Source: Nostoc sp. LEGE 06077
GTDB taxonomy: Bacteria > Cyanobacteriota > Cyanobacteriia > Cyanobacteriales > Nostocaceae
Direction of reading: 5' to 3'
NCBI RefSeq assembly: GCF_015207705.1
Contig: NZ_JADEWI010000047.1
Coordinates: 1-57,909, forward strand
DNA length: 57,909 bases
Shown here: in pieces, positions 8,441 through 18,701 of the stretch
How positions within the stretch are numbered: the first letter of the stretch is position 1
How the letters are laid out: every line of letters begins with the position of its first letter
Position numbers and translations under genes: made by a program
Notes under the pieces: model-generated
The model's input: only the letters and a program-made list of their open reading frames with translations
The model's database searches: none
Told to the model about the DNA's origin: nothing

Positions 8441-9604
8441 TCAAAACTTATTTTCAGCTGGGTGAATTTCGCCGAGTAGCACTTCATGGGGTGCGCCTGT
8501 TGCTGATGGCAGGTTGCCGGGGATACCTAGCTGTCGCCAGTAGGCTAAAACTGCAAATGCGATCGCTTCTTTAAAATTTGCACTCAAGCCGATTTCATCG
8601 GTAGTTAAGACGGGGATTGTTTTTAATAATGATTGTATTCTTTGTTTTAAATACAAATTGCGACTACCACCACCACATAAAAAGATGCGTTCTGGCATTT
8701 GTGGCAAAAACGTTTGGTAACTGTGAACAATAGAAGCCGCTGTCAGTTCTGTTAAGGTTGCAAGAAAGTCGGCTGGGCTGAGTTGGTATGGCCCGGCATC
8801 TTTTAAACATTGATTTAAGTAATCTACACCAAATAATTCCCGTCCTGTAGATTTGGGTGGTGGTAAATGAAAATAATCTTGCTGTAACCATTGGTCAACT
8901 AAAAATTGGCAAGCAGTACCAGTCGCCGCCCATTTACCATCTTCATCATAGGTTTTTGTCCCATTGGTTAAATGCTCCACAGCTAAATCTAACAGGCTAT
9001 TTCCTGGGCCAGTATCCCAACCACGCATTTTTTCCAACCAATTATCGCGGCGAGGTGGGATATAAGCTACATTACCAATCCCGCCAAGATTTTGAATGCA
9101 ACGTCCTTCTTCTGGATGACTAAGTAAATAAGCATCAACTCTGGGTACCAGTGGTGCGCCATGACCACCAATAGCAATATCAGCCACACGAAAATTACTG
9201 ATAGTGGTAATTCCGGTGATACTAGCGATCAAATCACCACGTCCAAGTTGCAGAGTATAACCTAAACAGGAGTTCTGTTCTCCTGTTTTGATTGGTGGTC
9301 GATGGAAGACTGTTTGTCCGTGGGAACCGATTAAAGTGGCTGGCTGATGACCTGTTTGAATATTCTCAGCAGCTTGAGCGAAATTCAAGGCGATCGCATC
9401 ATCTAATTCGGCAAATTCTGCCATTGAGATGGCTTTACCGGCACAGACAGCTAAAATACTTTCTCTGAGTTCAGCCGGATAAGGATATGTTTGTCCTGCT
9501 AACAACTCCACATTTAGATCTAAATCTGTACCAGAAATATCTACTAAAGCCGCGTCAATGCCATCTACTGATGTGCCACTAATTAAACCGATAATCCGAG
9601 TCAT
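8441..9604 (-). CDS. anmK: Anhydro-N-acetylmuramic acid kinase AnmK
   Basis: The 387-aa product begins [20 protein letters not shown], the ATPase signature of the AnmK/hexokinase-like fold. [32 protein letters not shown] and FLCGGGSRN follow. AnmK opens the 1,6-anhydro ring of anhydroMurNAc and phosphorylates it to MurNAc-6-phosphate, a cytosolic step in reuse of cell-wall fragments. I chose the ATG at 9604; an upstream in-frame ATG at 9634 adds ten residues before the conserved start. Two more genes of likely wall recycling (AmpG-like transporter and GlcNAc-kinase-like protein) lie at 50.3-52.5 kb. Confidence 0.92.
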   Translation of the reverse strand: MTRIIGLISGTSVDGIDAALVDISGTDLDLNVELLAGQTYPYPAELRESILAVCAGKAISMAEFAELDDAIALNFAQAAENIQTGHQPATLIGSHGQTVFHRPPIKTGEQNSCLGYTLQLGRGDLIASITGITTISNFRVADIAIGGHGAPLVPRVDAYLLSHPEEGRCIQNLGGIGNVAYIPPRRDNWLEKMRGWDTGPGNSLLDLAVEHLTNGTKTYDEDGKWAATGTACQFLVDQWLQQDYFHLPPPKSTGRELFGVDYLNQCLKDAGPYQLSPADFLATLTELTAASIVHSYQTFLPQMPERIFLCGGGSRNLYLKQRIQSLLKTIPVLTTDEIGLSANFKEAIAFAVLAYWRQLGIPGNLPSATGAPHEVLLGEIHPAENKF

Positions 9605-9830
9605 AAATAATTTGTTAATAGTTGTATTGGTCAATAGTCATAAGTCAACGGTGTGCTTTCAGTCAAGTATTACTGCATCAATCAAAAATCACAATCTACC
9701 CAAGAATTCTGACAACTCATTGAAGATGGCCATATCAGCCTAATGATATATAGTAAATCTATCCTAAGTATATTAAATAAGATTGCTACTCAGTAGATAA
9801 TTGCGAATGTTCCACTTTTGTTTGTGCAGC

Positions 9831-9866
9831 GATCGCTCCTCTAAATTTAGGCTAATAGGAGCGATC
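9831..9866. repeat. Hairpin with HIP1-like arms
   Basis: GATCGCTCCT (9831-9840) pairs perfectly with AGGAGCGATC (9857-9866). The 16-base loop contains the palindrome CTAAATTTAG. ATTTTT follows on the plus strand. It lies in the 388-base gap between the GH57 and anmK genes, both on the minus strand, where nothing on the plus strand needs a terminator. It is best regarded as an intergenic inverted repeat. Confidence 0.45.
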
Positions 9867-9916
9867 ATTTTTCTAGTGCAGGTGAAATCTCGCTCAATGC
9901 GACATAATGGGTGAAC

Positions 9917-9951
9917 AAAAAAATCCCCAACTTCTTTGATAAATTGGGGAT
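9917..9951 (-). terminator. Rho-independent terminator of the GH57 gene
   Basis: Read on the minus strand, the 8-bp stem ATCCCCAA/TTGGGGAT (9944-9951 with 9923-9930, 13-base loop) is followed at once by a run of T (A-run 9917-9922 on the plus strand). It begins about 40 bases behind the stop of the GH57 gene. Confidence 0.8.
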
Positions 9952-9992
9952 CGGAATATATTGATGGACAATGCAACATTTCTCGGCAGTAC

Positions 9993-12713
9993 CTAATCCA
10001 ACTGTCTTAAAATTGCATTGACATCAACACCTAATTTTTGACCCAATTTCAACAACTGTCGACACTGATTAGTATCTTCTTGATTAATCAGGCTGGTCAT
10101 ACAAGCAGGTGCTATCTGACTGTGCAGACAACTGAAATAGAGTTCTTGGGAACGATAGAGAGAAATACCCAAGTTGAGTTGATATCCGACATCAATCAAT
10201 CTTTCTAACAATTGGATATCTGTAGTAAAACTACCGTTGGCATCGTGTAATAATTGCCAGAGCGATCGCAAAATCAATTGCTCTAAAATTTGCTTACCTT
10301 CAGGAATATTTAAGCGACAATGCAGATGTTTAGCTTCTGTGGCGATCGCGTTTAGTTCTACAATGTGATTCCAACAAGATTGTGGTTCAGCGATATCTTG
10401 CTCTAGCGATCGCAATGTGGTCATACAGCGATATCCTAAAGCAATCTCTGCTGCTACTTGCAATTCTTGGGGTACTTCTAGTTCATCCCGATGGAATGCC
10501 ATGAGTACGCCGTAATTTTCTCGGTATGTCTGAGTATATAGTTGGTCTAATCGGTTCAATGTTTCTTGATTAATTAACCGCATAATTCGATGACGTTCTT
10601 CGGCAAAGAGATTCTGTAAGCTGAAGGTTTCATTGCCAAATAACTGTGTCATCACCAAAATGGTGTGGGCTGCGCTGGCTTGTTGGAATGCGGTAAACAA
10701 TTTTTCTTTAAATTGGCTGTAATCACGTCGCCCAGTAAATTGTTGAATGCAGCAGTGAAAATCCCAACCGCCTAAATGCAACACGGCAAATACTAAATGT
10801 TCACTTTCCCAAGTAATTTCGGAAACTAACTTTAAATGTCCAACAACCAAAGTTAGCGCCCCCATACTTTGCCGTTGGTAGTCTAACTCATTGCTGGTGT
10901 AGCAATAAACTCGCTTTTGGCAAGGATGATGCAGAGAACTCGAAGTATCTAGTCCTGGGAAATTGCAAGTTTCTGCTGGTCTGTGATTATTAAACAGTGA
11001 AGTAATCGCATAGTGGGAAGCAACTTGCTTGAAGCTAACTTGAGCCGTTAGTACCAACTGACGATAAATTTCGCCACCATGCTTGAAAAAGTCTACATTG
11101 CTGGGTGCTAAACCCAGGCGTTTGACGAAACCTTTTTCTAATTGCACACCAGCCACATCTCCCGCCAGTTCTAACGCACGGGAGGCGTAACGGAGAATCT
11201 GAGTTCCTTCGGGGCGAGATAGTTCTTCAAAAAACCAGCCGCAACTGGTGAACATTAACAAGGCGTGACGCTGCATTTCCAATAAACGCAAAGCATCTAC
11301 TTGTTCGGCGGCGGTGAGTTTGTGCGTTTGATGACGGGACAGGAAGCGGCTGACATTGGTAGAAGAGCGATCGCGGATAACTTTGATATATTCATCTCTG
11401 GCTAACCAGGGATCTTTGAAGAAGTGCTGGCCATATTCTTCATACACTTCAACTAATTGATCCCGCAGCCAATTTAAGGCATTGCGTAAAGGCCGCCGCC
11501 ATTTTTGATGCCAAACACCACCTTCACCACCACAACCACAGTCATCTTGCCATCTATCGACACCGTGAGCGCAACTCCAAGCCGTGATGGGCTTGAGTTC
11601 TACTTCCCAGGTGGGAGGATTTAAGCTGAGGTAGTGGGCAAAGTTTGTGACTGTCCAATCATGACGCGGGAATTCTTGGGTAAAGGCGTAAGCTAAGGTT
11701 TTTTCGGTACCTTTTTTATGATGTCCAAAAGTTTCCCCATCGGTGGCGACAGAAATCAATTGGGCTGGCCGATGATCCCCACGCACCGCTGAACCAATAC
11801 GTCCAGCCAAGTAATTGGAACTGTAGGTAACATCTGTAAAACCCATATCCCGCGATATCGGGCCATCGTAGAAGAAAATATCAATATAAGGTAGTCCTTC
11901 TACGGATGCGTCAATACTCTCTGTGGCAGAGATCATACTCAGCGGTGAAGCCAGATTATTTAAAGTCGGCTTCAAATAGCAACGATAAGGACGGGTGGGA
12001 TCAATCTGACTACCACCAACTTCATACCATTCTGGCTGGGGATCATTTTTGTTTGGTAAAGGACGGCAACGTTGTGCTTGCGATGGTGCCAAGATAATGA
12101 AACGAATACCTTCAGCAATTAAAGCTTCTATGGTTGCGTAGTCTACACCTGTTTCTGCTAACCAAATACCTTCGGGATCGCGGCCAAAGCGGGATTTGAA
12201 GTCTTCTTTGCCCCAGCGAATTTGCGTGTATTTATCGCGTTCGTTAGCCAGAGGCATGATGATGTGATTATATACTTGCGCGATCGCATTACCATGACCT
12301 TGCAAACGTTTAGCGCTTTTGGCATCTGCCTCTAAAATTCGTTGATAAACCTCCACATCGTAGCGTTCTAGCCACGACATCAAGGTAGGGCCAATGTTAA
12401 AGCTGAGATACTCGTAATTATTCACGATCCCCATGACTTCGCCCTGATCGTTCACGATTCTAGCAAAGGCATTAGGACGATAGCATTCATAGTGAATGCG
12501 CTCATTCCAATCATGGAAAGGTGCAGCACTAGGTTGACGCTCAATTGCGTCTAGATAAGGGTTTTCGCGCGGTGGTTGATAAAAATGACCATGCACTGTG
12601 ACATACACACCAGTAGATGTTCTCAGGGGATCATTATGGTGAGTATTTTGGGCAGTAGGATGATGAGTAGACGTAGTACCAGAGCTTCCTGGCAATTCAG
12701 CAGCAGAAGTCAT
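9993..12713 (-). CDS. GH57 glycoside hydrolase with C-terminal DUF3536-type region
   Basis: From the ATG at 12713 (MTSAAELPG) the protein is 906 aa; the longer frame would need a TTG at 12731. The catalytic barrel holds the GH57 motifs: VHGHFYQPPRENPYL near the N-terminus, GIWLAETGVD (candidate nucleophile Glu), FFYDGPISRD and ATDGETFGHH. A CGCGGEGG segment and a long helical C-terminal half follow, as in large GH57 proteins of cyanobacteria. There is no signal peptide, so it should act in the cytosol on alpha-glucans (amylase or branching-type activity; the specificity is not readable). The first 35 residues are low complexity (Thr, His, Ser). A clear intrinsic terminator follows, so it is probably monocistronic. 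Confidence 0.88.
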   Translation of the reverse strand: MTSAAELPGSSGTTSTHHPTAQNTHHNDPLRTSTGVYVTVHGHFYQPPRENPYLDAIERQPSAAPFHDWNERIHYECYRPNAFARIVNDQGEVMGIVNNYEYLSFNIGPTLMSWLERYDVEVYQRILEADAKSAKRLQGHGNAIAQVYNHIIMPLANERDKYTQIRWGKEDFKSRFGRDPEGIWLAETGVDYATIEALIAEGIRFIILAPSQAQRCRPLPNKNDPQPEWYEVGGSQIDPTRPYRCYLKPTLNNLASPLSMISATESIDASVEGLPYIDIFFYDGPISRDMGFTDVTYSSNYLAGRIGSAVRGDHRPAQLISVATDGETFGHHKKGTEKTLAYAFTQEFPRHDWTVTNFAHYLSLNPPTWEVELKPITAWSCAHGVDRWQDDCGCGGEGGVWHQKWRRPLRNALNWLRDQLVEVYEEYGQHFFKDPWLARDEYIKVIRDRSSTNVSRFLSRHQTHKLTAAEQVDALRLLEMQRHALLMFTSCGWFFEELSRPEGTQILRYASRALELAGDVAGVQLEKGFVKRLGLAPSNVDFFKHGGEIYRQLVLTAQVSFKQVASHYAITSLFNNHRPAETCNFPGLDTSSSLHHPCQKRVYCYTSNELDYQRQSMGALTLVVGHLKLVSEITWESEHLVFAVLHLGGWDFHCCIQQFTGRRDYSQFKEKLFTAFQQASAAHTILVMTQLFGNETFSLQNLFAEERHRIMRLINQETLNRLDQLYTQTYRENYGVLMAFHRDELEVPQELQVAAEIALGYRCMTTLRSLEQDIAEPQSCWNHIVELNAIATEAKHLHCRLNIPEGKQILEQLILRSLWQLLHDANGSFTTDIQLLERLIDVGYQLNLGISLYRSQELYFSCLHSQIAPACMTSLINQEDTNQCRQLLKLGQKLGVDVNAILRQLD

Positions 12714-13467
12714 GTATGTATATTTATCCAAAACAAAAAACTTGTAGCAACGCTTTTAGCGTTGTATTCCAACCTGATCTACACAGGGTTGCCGACAAAA
12801 TCCGGTATAGACTAAAACTATGTGTCTAGGATACAGTCTAATTCCTGAGAAAGCAGTCTGACTAGAGTGGGAAATCTGCGTTATCTGATGGCTGTTTCTC
12901 AAGTATCACTAAATTCTCAGCCATCTAACAACACCTTTATTAAGGTTTTTACTTTGGCAGTTCCAATGCCAATAAAAATTTCATCGTCTTTTAATCTATT
13001 AAACTCGATTTCTTGTGTAGTTTGCTACTACTAAACTGATATTTTTGCTACAAAAGATTGCAAAAAATCTAGAAAACGCAATTTTAATTTACATAATCTG
13101 ACAAAACTAATTTTTATCCATAGGGCTGAGTTTAGTAAATTCTCTCAATGGGTTAACTGATGGTTGAGAGTATCCTATTGAAGTGCTGAGTTATGAGTAC
13201 TGCGGAGGATGAGACAGATAAGCAAAATTGGGAAGAATAATTCAAGACTGATCGCGTCTCTATTTCGTTGAGGTTAGAGTCTAGTTAATTAGGGTGTACA
13301 TCATACAATGGGAAACTGCTATATACAATGAGACTTTTCAAATTGGGAGAATGTGTGTGTTTAAAACCCTGACATCCTAAACCCCAAACCCTAATTCCCT
13401 TAACTTTCTCATCTTCCCCATACTTCATTCAGCGTTTTTCTAGGATAACTTTAACTAAAGTAACCAA
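12714..13467. promoter_or_regulatory. Divergent intergenic region between GH57 and CAX genes
   Basis: About 750 bases hold the divergent promoters of the two genes. I see AT-rich stretches around 13020-13100 but no ORF of coding quality, no RNA gene and no clear operator. Confidence 0.35.
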
Positions 13468-14559
13468 ATGTCAGCTAAAAACATTGTTTTTTTCGTGCTG
13501 TTGCTATTTATTCCAGTTTCATTAGCGGCGCATTTTCTCGAATGGGGAGATTTAATCGTATTTGTCGCCGCTGGTTTAGCTATTTTGCCTTTAGCGGCTT
13601 GGATGGGGACAGCTACTGAAGAAATTGCGGTGGTAGTAGGCCCAACCCTGGGCGGATTATTAAACGCCACCTTTGGGAATGCGACAGAATTGATCATTGC
13701 TTTAATAGCTTTGAACGCTGGACTGGTAAATGTAGTTAAAGCCAGTATCACAGGCTCGATTGTCAGTAACTTATTGCTGGTGATGGGTCTTTCGATGTTT
13801 TTGGGAGGGCTACGCCACAAAGAACAAACATTTCAGCCCATTGTGGCGCGGGTGAATGCTGCTTCGATGAATTTGGCGGTGATTGCCATTTTGCTCCCCA
13901 CGGCCATGAACTATACTTCCCAAGGTATTGATGAACAAACTCTGCAAAATCTTTCTCTGGCTGTGGCAGTGGTGTTAATTTTGGTCTACGCCTTGACGCT
14001 GCTGTTTTCCATGAAAACCCACGCCTATCTATATGATGTGGGTGTTGCTGAGGCGGAAGATAAGGAAGATTCCCACGAAAAACCAAATATTTTGTTGTGG
14101 ACTGGGGTGTTGTTGGTATGTACCTTACTAGTCGCCCTCGAATCAGAAATGTTAGTGGATTCTTTAGAAGTCGCTACATCTCAGCTTGGTTTGACAGCAT
14201 TGTTTACAGGTGTAATTTTAGTTCCGATTGTGGGTAATGCCGCAGAACACGCCACTGCTGTTACCGTAGCGATGAAAGATAAGATGGATCTTTCTGTATC
14301 TGTGGCGGTAGGTTCCAGTATGCAGATTGCCTTATTTGTCGCTCCGGTGTTAGTAATAGCCGGGTGGGTACTTGGTAAACCAATGGATTTAGATTTTAAT
14401 CCCTTTGAATTGGTAGCTGTGGCTGTGTCGGTATTAATTGCTAACAGTATTAGTTCTGATGGTAAATCTAATTGGTTGGAAGGCATTTTGCTGTTAGCTG
14501 CATATACCGTTTTAGGCTTTGCTTTTTACTTCCATCCTGTTATCTCTAGCATTGGATAG
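13468..14559 (+). CDS. Calcium/proton antiporter, CAX family
   Basis: The 363-aa membrane protein has about eleven hydrophobic segments. It also carries the two inverted CAX repeats: GNATELIIALIAL (about residue 70) and GNAAEHATAVTVAMKDKMD (about 252), whose acidic residues bind the cation. GLLNATFGNATE and VGSSMQIALFVAPVLV complete the ion-path signature. The length is typical of bacterial and plant CAX exchangers. It should export Ca2+ (or similar cations) in exchange for H+ at the plasma or thylakoid membrane. An acidic hydrophilic loop (AEAEDKEDSHEK) between the halves matches the family. The gene appears to stand alone. Confidence 0.93.
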   Translation: MSAKNIVFFVLLLFIPVSLAAHFLEWGDLIVFVAAGLAILPLAAWMGTATEEIAVVVGPTLGGLLNATFGNATELIIALIALNAGLVNVVKASITGSIVSNLLLVMGLSMFLGGLRHKEQTFQPIVARVNAASMNLAVIAILLPTAMNYTSQGIDEQTLQNLSLAVAVVLILVYALTLLFSMKTHAYLYDVGVAEAEDKEDSHEKPNILLWTGVLLVCTLLVALESEMLVDSLEVATSQLGLTALFTGVILVPIVGNAAEHATAVTVAMKDKMDLSVSVAVGSSMQIALFVAPVLVIAGWVLGKPMDLDFNPFELVAVAVSVLIANSISSDGKSNWLEGILLLAAYTVLGFAFYFHPVISSIG

Positions 14560-14832
14560 TGACAATTATCAGATAGCGATCGCTTGTTACTTTTATACAG
14601 CGATCGCTTCTGTTTATCGGTAGAGTTAATTTGGTACTTTGTTTGCTATGTAACCAGAATTTTGTATCTTCATCAAGTCTAAAACATTCAAGTTATTTTC
14701 TTATTCAAATCTTATTAACCGTTAGAGATACTGCTTAAGATAGAATATTTTTTTTATTATCTAGAGTTTATTATTTTCAAGGAAAGCAGGGACATAAAAA
14801 CAGCAAACGAGTGATTGTCGATTGTATAAGGC

Positions 14833-15576
14833 ATGATTAAGCATTGCTTGGCGATCGCTTCTGTTTCTCGTCACACAAAATTATTATATTTTTTTATTTT
14901 TAGGACACACCATTCCGGAATCACGAAAATTTTTCTGTCAAAGGAAATATGGGTGTTAATAACATCAAAAACAATGAGTGATATTGTCCTGCTGATGACG
15001 GGTATGTTAATTGCAAAACAACCATCTCCGTCTCATGTAACCCAGCAGCCTGTAATTCAGCTAGACAATGGCGTGCAGACAACAACACCAGGGCAGTCAT
15101 CTCAATTTGATCAAGATACAAATATCACGCCATCTGAATTCACGCAGCTCAAAGAAAAGCCTCAAGCTACTCTCGTAGCTTTTAATTCTGAGCCTGAAAA
15201 AATTCTAGTCAAAAAAGCAGAGAAAAAACCTACTAAAGATTTATATAGTTTATCTGAATTTAAGAATTTTCAGCCTGTAAATGTCAAGTTTCCACGTTCA
15301 CAACGCCTGATAGCTCAACGGCTTAATGATGAAGAAATTCTGTTAGCCAGGGCTTCAAGATTTTCTGGACGAACTGTCCCTAATCTACGTTTTGGTAATT
15401 CCGGTTTAGCTGTGAGAGTTTTGCAAAAGCTACTTATCGCTAACGGCTATGCTATGCGCGTCGATGGAGTTTATGGGGCGGTGACAGAAAGCGCTGTGAA
15501 AGCCTTTCAAAGCCGCCGCAATTTAACCACAGATGGGATCGTTGGGCCGAGAACTTGGTTGTATTTGACAAGATAA
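14833..15576 (+). CDS. Peptidoglycan-binding-domain protein
   Basis: The last 65 residues form a PG_binding_1 domain: LRFGNSGLAVRVLQKLL, then GVYGAVTESAVKAFQSRR and GIVGPRTWLYL. The middle (residues about 60-170) is low-complexity linker rich in Gln, Thr, Lys and Pro. The start is uncertain: the ATG at 14833 adds 47 residues with an aromatic hydrophobic stretch (LLYFFIF), while the ATG at 14974 (MSDIVLLMTGMLIAKQ) leaves only a short hydrophobic N-terminus that could be a weak signal or anchor. It is probably a cell-wall-associated protein. No hydrolase domain is attached, so it may target or scaffold. It converges on susA. Confidence 0.8.
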   Translation: MIKHCLAIASVSRHTKLLYFFIFRTHHSGITKIFLSKEIWVLITSKTMSDIVLLMTGMLIAKQPSPSHVTQQPVIQLDNGVQTTTPGQSSQFDQDTNITPSEFTQLKEKPQATLVAFNSEPEKILVKKAEKKPTKDLYSLSEFKNFQPVNVKFPRSQRLIAQRLNDEEILLARASRFSGRTVPNLRFGNSGLAVRVLQKLLIANGYAMRVDGVYGAVTESAVKAFQSRRNLTTDGIVGPRTWLYLTR

Positions 15577-15583
15577 TTAATAG

Positions 15584-15617
15584 TCAATAGTCAATGGTTT
15601 TTACTATTGACTATTGA
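15584..15617. terminator. Bidirectional hairpin between convergent genes
   Basis: TCAATAGTCAAT (15584-15595) pairs with ATTGACTATTGA (15606-15617) around a ten-base loop with a T-run. It fills the 45-base space between the convergent stops of the peptidoglycan-binding gene and susA and is built from the AGTCAAT heptamer repeat. Confidence 0.65.
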
Positions 15618-15621
15618 TCAA

Positions 15622-18042
15622 TTACCGATATTTATGCTGCTCTAGAAGTTGTTGCGCTCTGGGTTTGTAGATTAAATAGAACAAACTTTCTAGATAGCGT
15701 AATAAATCCTCACGGTTTTCTTTAGATGTAAAGTTCCAGAAGCCGTAAATTCTGGCTAAAGATAACAGCTTTGTAGTGTGAATTTTCCAAGTGTATGTAG
15801 TGTAAACTCGGTCAATTGCTTTCTGAGAAATTGATTCCCAATACTCAGGATTTTGTTCGCATTTAGTCACAAAATCTAATATTTTTGTGGCTGTTTCTGT
15901 TAAATTAGTGGGGTTAATGTAAAATCCGTTAACTCTATCTTGAATAATTTCTAAAGGCCCCCCAAATTGAGTGGCAAAATTAGGTAATCCAGAAATCATG
16001 GATTCTAAAATTGTTAAACCAAAGGCTTCAAATAAAGCTGGTTGGACAAAAACACCTTTACGGTCAGCAATCACGCGATAGATTTCGCCAGAGTCACTTT
16101 TGGACAGGCGCACACCTAACCAGCGAATTTTGCCATGTAAATTGTATTCATCAATAATGTGGTAAAGTTTGACAATTTCATCGCGTTCTTCATTATCATC
16201 TGATTCTTCGGTGCGTAACTTACCTGCGACTAAAATTAAGTTACAATGCTCTTGCAAATCTTTGCTTTGACCAAAACATTCGGCTAAACCAGTCAAGTTT
16301 TTAATGCGGTCGAGACGCGCCATTGAAAATATCGGGCGCTTGTTGCGGTCATCAAGTTTACCAAAAATTTGACTAGAGTCTTCTAAGGTAAATAACATTT
16401 CGTCCAAGCGCAAGCGATCGCTTTCTACCCGTTCTTGCGTTCGCGTATAGGGAAAGTAATAATTTTCGTTCACCCCAGGCGGAACAACATTAAATTTAGG
16501 GCTAAATAATTCAATACCATTCACCACATGATACAACTCAGGCATGGTGAAGCATTTATAGGACTCATATTGTCCCACACTATCAGGTGTACCAACAATT
16601 TCTTGGTAAGTGCTACTGACGACAAAGTTAGCAGCATTCATGGCGATCAAGTCAGCAGTAAATTGTAATGAGAAATGATATTTCTCATCTAAATCTTGCC
16701 AATAAAGATTACTAAACAAGTATTTGGATTTTTCTAAAGCATGGGCGATATTACACTGGGTAACTTTCATCCTTCGCGCCAAGAGAAAGGCGACTAGGTT
16801 TCCATCAGTATAGTTACCCACAATTAAGTCGGGTTTACCGTGGAATTCAGCTAACAGTTCTCTTTCTGAGTCAATGGCGAAGGTTTCTAAATAAGGCCAA
16901 AACTCAAATCGAGAAATCCAATTTTGTGTCATCTTGGGATTAAAGTCCCGCAATGGTACACGCAAAATCCACGCATTATCTGTACCGTGAACTTTTTCGA
17001 GTCTTTGGTTACATAGTGTACCATCGCTATTCGGAATCAAGCGGGTGAGGATAATCACTTTTGGTTGAACATTCAGCCCGTCTAAACCAGCAAGTAAGAC
17101 ATCTTCTTGTAGTTGCTTTTCTAAATTTCTAGCTTGGTCGAGAACGTAAACAACCTGACCACCTGTATCGGGTCTTCCTAATACTCCCTCTTGTCCAAAC
17201 CAACCGTGTGCGGAAACCAAGACGATTCTAAAAATCATCGGAACACGGGAAATAAATGCTTCTAGAGTTTGGGGGCCGGGTGAATCAATTAATTCGTCTA
17301 ATATGTTTAAAGTTTCTTCTACCCTTTGCGCGGTGTTTCCCCAACCTGGTTCAAAACCCAATGTTTGCAATTGAAAGCGGAATTCATCGTAGAGTTCATC
17401 ACTAGGGCGTTCGTTAACAAAAGCGATGGCTTTTTTAACTTGTTGCGATAGTTGTTGCTGTGATTGAATCCGATTATTAATTAGTAGTTGAATGCCATTA
17501 TATTGATGCAGGCGTAAGAAACTAAATAAGCTTTCTAGCCATTGTTTGGGGTCTTGGAAGAGTTTGCTAGAAAGATAACGGTTAAGATATTGTACGCCCT
17601 TACCGATATTTTTGGGGTCGCGGATGACTGGTGTGTAGTCGTAAAAAGGGCCGAAGTCTAATTCTAGCAAGTCGCCTTCGTTGGGGTGGAATTTGTTGAC
17701 GAGGCGATCGCGCAGATCCAGCAGTTCTTGTACTGTCATTGCTTCTACACTCAAGTCTGCTGTCAACCGATAAACTTCTTGACTAGCAATCTGAGGACGG
17801 ATAATAAAACAAAAAGTGGAGTCTTCTTGAATGATTTCTTGAGTGTAGTAGAGGAGTTTCCCTAAGAGTGAAAAAGTGTATAACTTTTCGGGCTTTTCAG
17901 TTTTCGAGCAATATTCACTATATACATACAATATGTCATTCCGCAGCAAGTAATTTTTGTCTTGTTGGCGTAGTTGACTAAGAAAGGCACGTAAATCATT
18001 TTTTTCTTCACTCTCTAGGACTGCTTGGATCAATTCAGACAT
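15622..18042 (-). CDS. susA: Sucrose synthase SusA
   Basis: From the ATG at 18042 (MSELIQAVLESEEKNDL) the product is 806 aa, the usual length of cyanobacterial and plant sucrose synthases. A purine-rich GAGGTG precedes this start; the frame is open 28 codons further with no family similarity. The N-terminal regulatory region is followed by a GT4 GT-B fold: GWFGQEGVLGRPDTGGQVVYV, ARLDRIKNLTGLAE, and EAFGLTILESMISGLPNFA with the E-x7-E donor-binding pattern. The enzyme reversibly converts sucrose and a nucleoside diphosphate to fructose and NDP-glucose, mostly cleaving sucrose to feed glycogen and polysaccharide. In Anabaena it matters for carbon use in diazotrophic filaments. It appears monocistronic. 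Confidence 0.95.
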   Translation of the reverse strand: MSELIQAVLESEEKNDLRAFLSQLRQQDKNYLLRNDILYVYSEYCSKTEKPEKLYTFSLLGKLLYYTQEIIQEDSTFCFIIRPQIASQEVYRLTADLSVEAMTVQELLDLRDRLVNKFHPNEGDLLELDFGPFYDYTPVIRDPKNIGKGVQYLNRYLSSKLFQDPKQWLESLFSFLRLHQYNGIQLLINNRIQSQQQLSQQVKKAIAFVNERPSDELYDEFRFQLQTLGFEPGWGNTAQRVEETLNILDELIDSPGPQTLEAFISRVPMIFRIVLVSAHGWFGQEGVLGRPDTGGQVVYVLDQARNLEKQLQEDVLLAGLDGLNVQPKVIILTRLIPNSDGTLCNQRLEKVHGTDNAWILRVPLRDFNPKMTQNWISRFEFWPYLETFAIDSERELLAEFHGKPDLIVGNYTDGNLVAFLLARRMKVTQCNIAHALEKSKYLFSNLYWQDLDEKYHFSLQFTADLIAMNAANFVVSSTYQEIVGTPDSVGQYESYKCFTMPELYHVVNGIELFSPKFNVVPPGVNENYYFPYTRTQERVESDRLRLDEMLFTLEDSSQIFGKLDDRNKRPIFSMARLDRIKNLTGLAECFGQSKDLQEHCNLILVAGKLRTEESDDNEERDEIVKLYHIIDEYNLHGKIRWLGVRLSKSDSGEIYRVIADRKGVFVQPALFEAFGLTILESMISGLPNFATQFGGPLEIIQDRVNGFYINPTNLTETATKILDFVTKCEQNPEYWESISQKAIDRVYTTYTWKIHTTKLLSLARIYGFWNFTSKENREDLLRYLESLFYLIYKPRAQQLLEQHKYR

Positions 18043-18076
18043 ATTCACCTCGAAATCAATAGGTACAAACACAAAT

Positions 18077-18107
18077 AAACACAGATAAACTATTTCTATC
18101 TGTGTTT
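18077..18107 (-). promoter_or_regulatory. Leader hairpin of susA
   Basis: AAACACAGATA (18077-18087) pairs perfectly with TATCTGTGTTT (18097-18107) around a nine-base loop, 35 bases upstream of the susA start. If the promoter lies further up, this is an 11-bp stem in the leader; otherwise it is a palindromic site near the promoter. The rest of 18108-18690 is AT-rich without an ORF of coding quality. Confidence 0.45.
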
Positions 18108-18660
18108 CCAAGTTTACGGGCTTCATTCGTGTTCTTCTTTACTTAAAGTAGCGATAACTCAGTATTATTCCCTCTAACTAAAGGTGGACAATTTTCCTAA
18201 CTTCAGGATGATTCAGTTTATCTAATGCTTTCAATACCTGAATTATCAAAGATGGCAATTTTTATCTAAAAGCTATCTCTTGATGGATGCCGATCATTTT
18301 CATCTTGGTTAATGACTTAAAAAAAGCTAATTTCTAGCAGCGGACAGATGACAGGTGACAGAGTTAAAAGTCTTTTGGTGTCTAAGTTTTATCGTTTACC
18401 AATGTCCTAACTACTTTGGTTACGGCTACAAAATTAATACGTATGTTTAGTCAGCATACTAGTCATCGCCTATACATTTTTTGACAATTAACTACACTAG
18501 CAATCTATTCAAGATTAACTTTTATCAATAGACTAAATATTGCCGAGCAAATCGGTAAGAAAAGTTAATATTTTTATCTTAAAACTGACAATAAGTTTGA
18601 ACTTAAATCAAATAAAATCAACTTTTGATATTAGTTAAATTAATTCAGATTTGTCCTAGC

Positions 18661-18666
18661 TATAAT
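18661..18666 (+). promoter_or_regulatory. Candidate -10 box for the 38-aa gene
   Basis: A perfect TATAAT lies 35 bases before the ATG at 18702. There is no -35 hexamer at normal spacing (TTGATA at 18625 is 30 bases away), so an activator-dependent promoter is possible. Confidence 0.4.
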
Positions 18667-18701
18667 TGCAGCACATAATGATTCAATCAGGGACGGTGTA
18701 T

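Noticed and set aside
9773-9979. 68-codon minus-strand ORF behind the GH57 gene
   Set aside because: It runs through the terminator hairpin and the HIP1-like inverted repeat, so it is not a gene.
13455-14486. Minus-strand ORFs of 100-121 codons across the CAX gene
   Set aside because: They are complementary frames of a clear membrane transporter; Pro/Ala/Thr-rich products arise from its hydrophobic codons.
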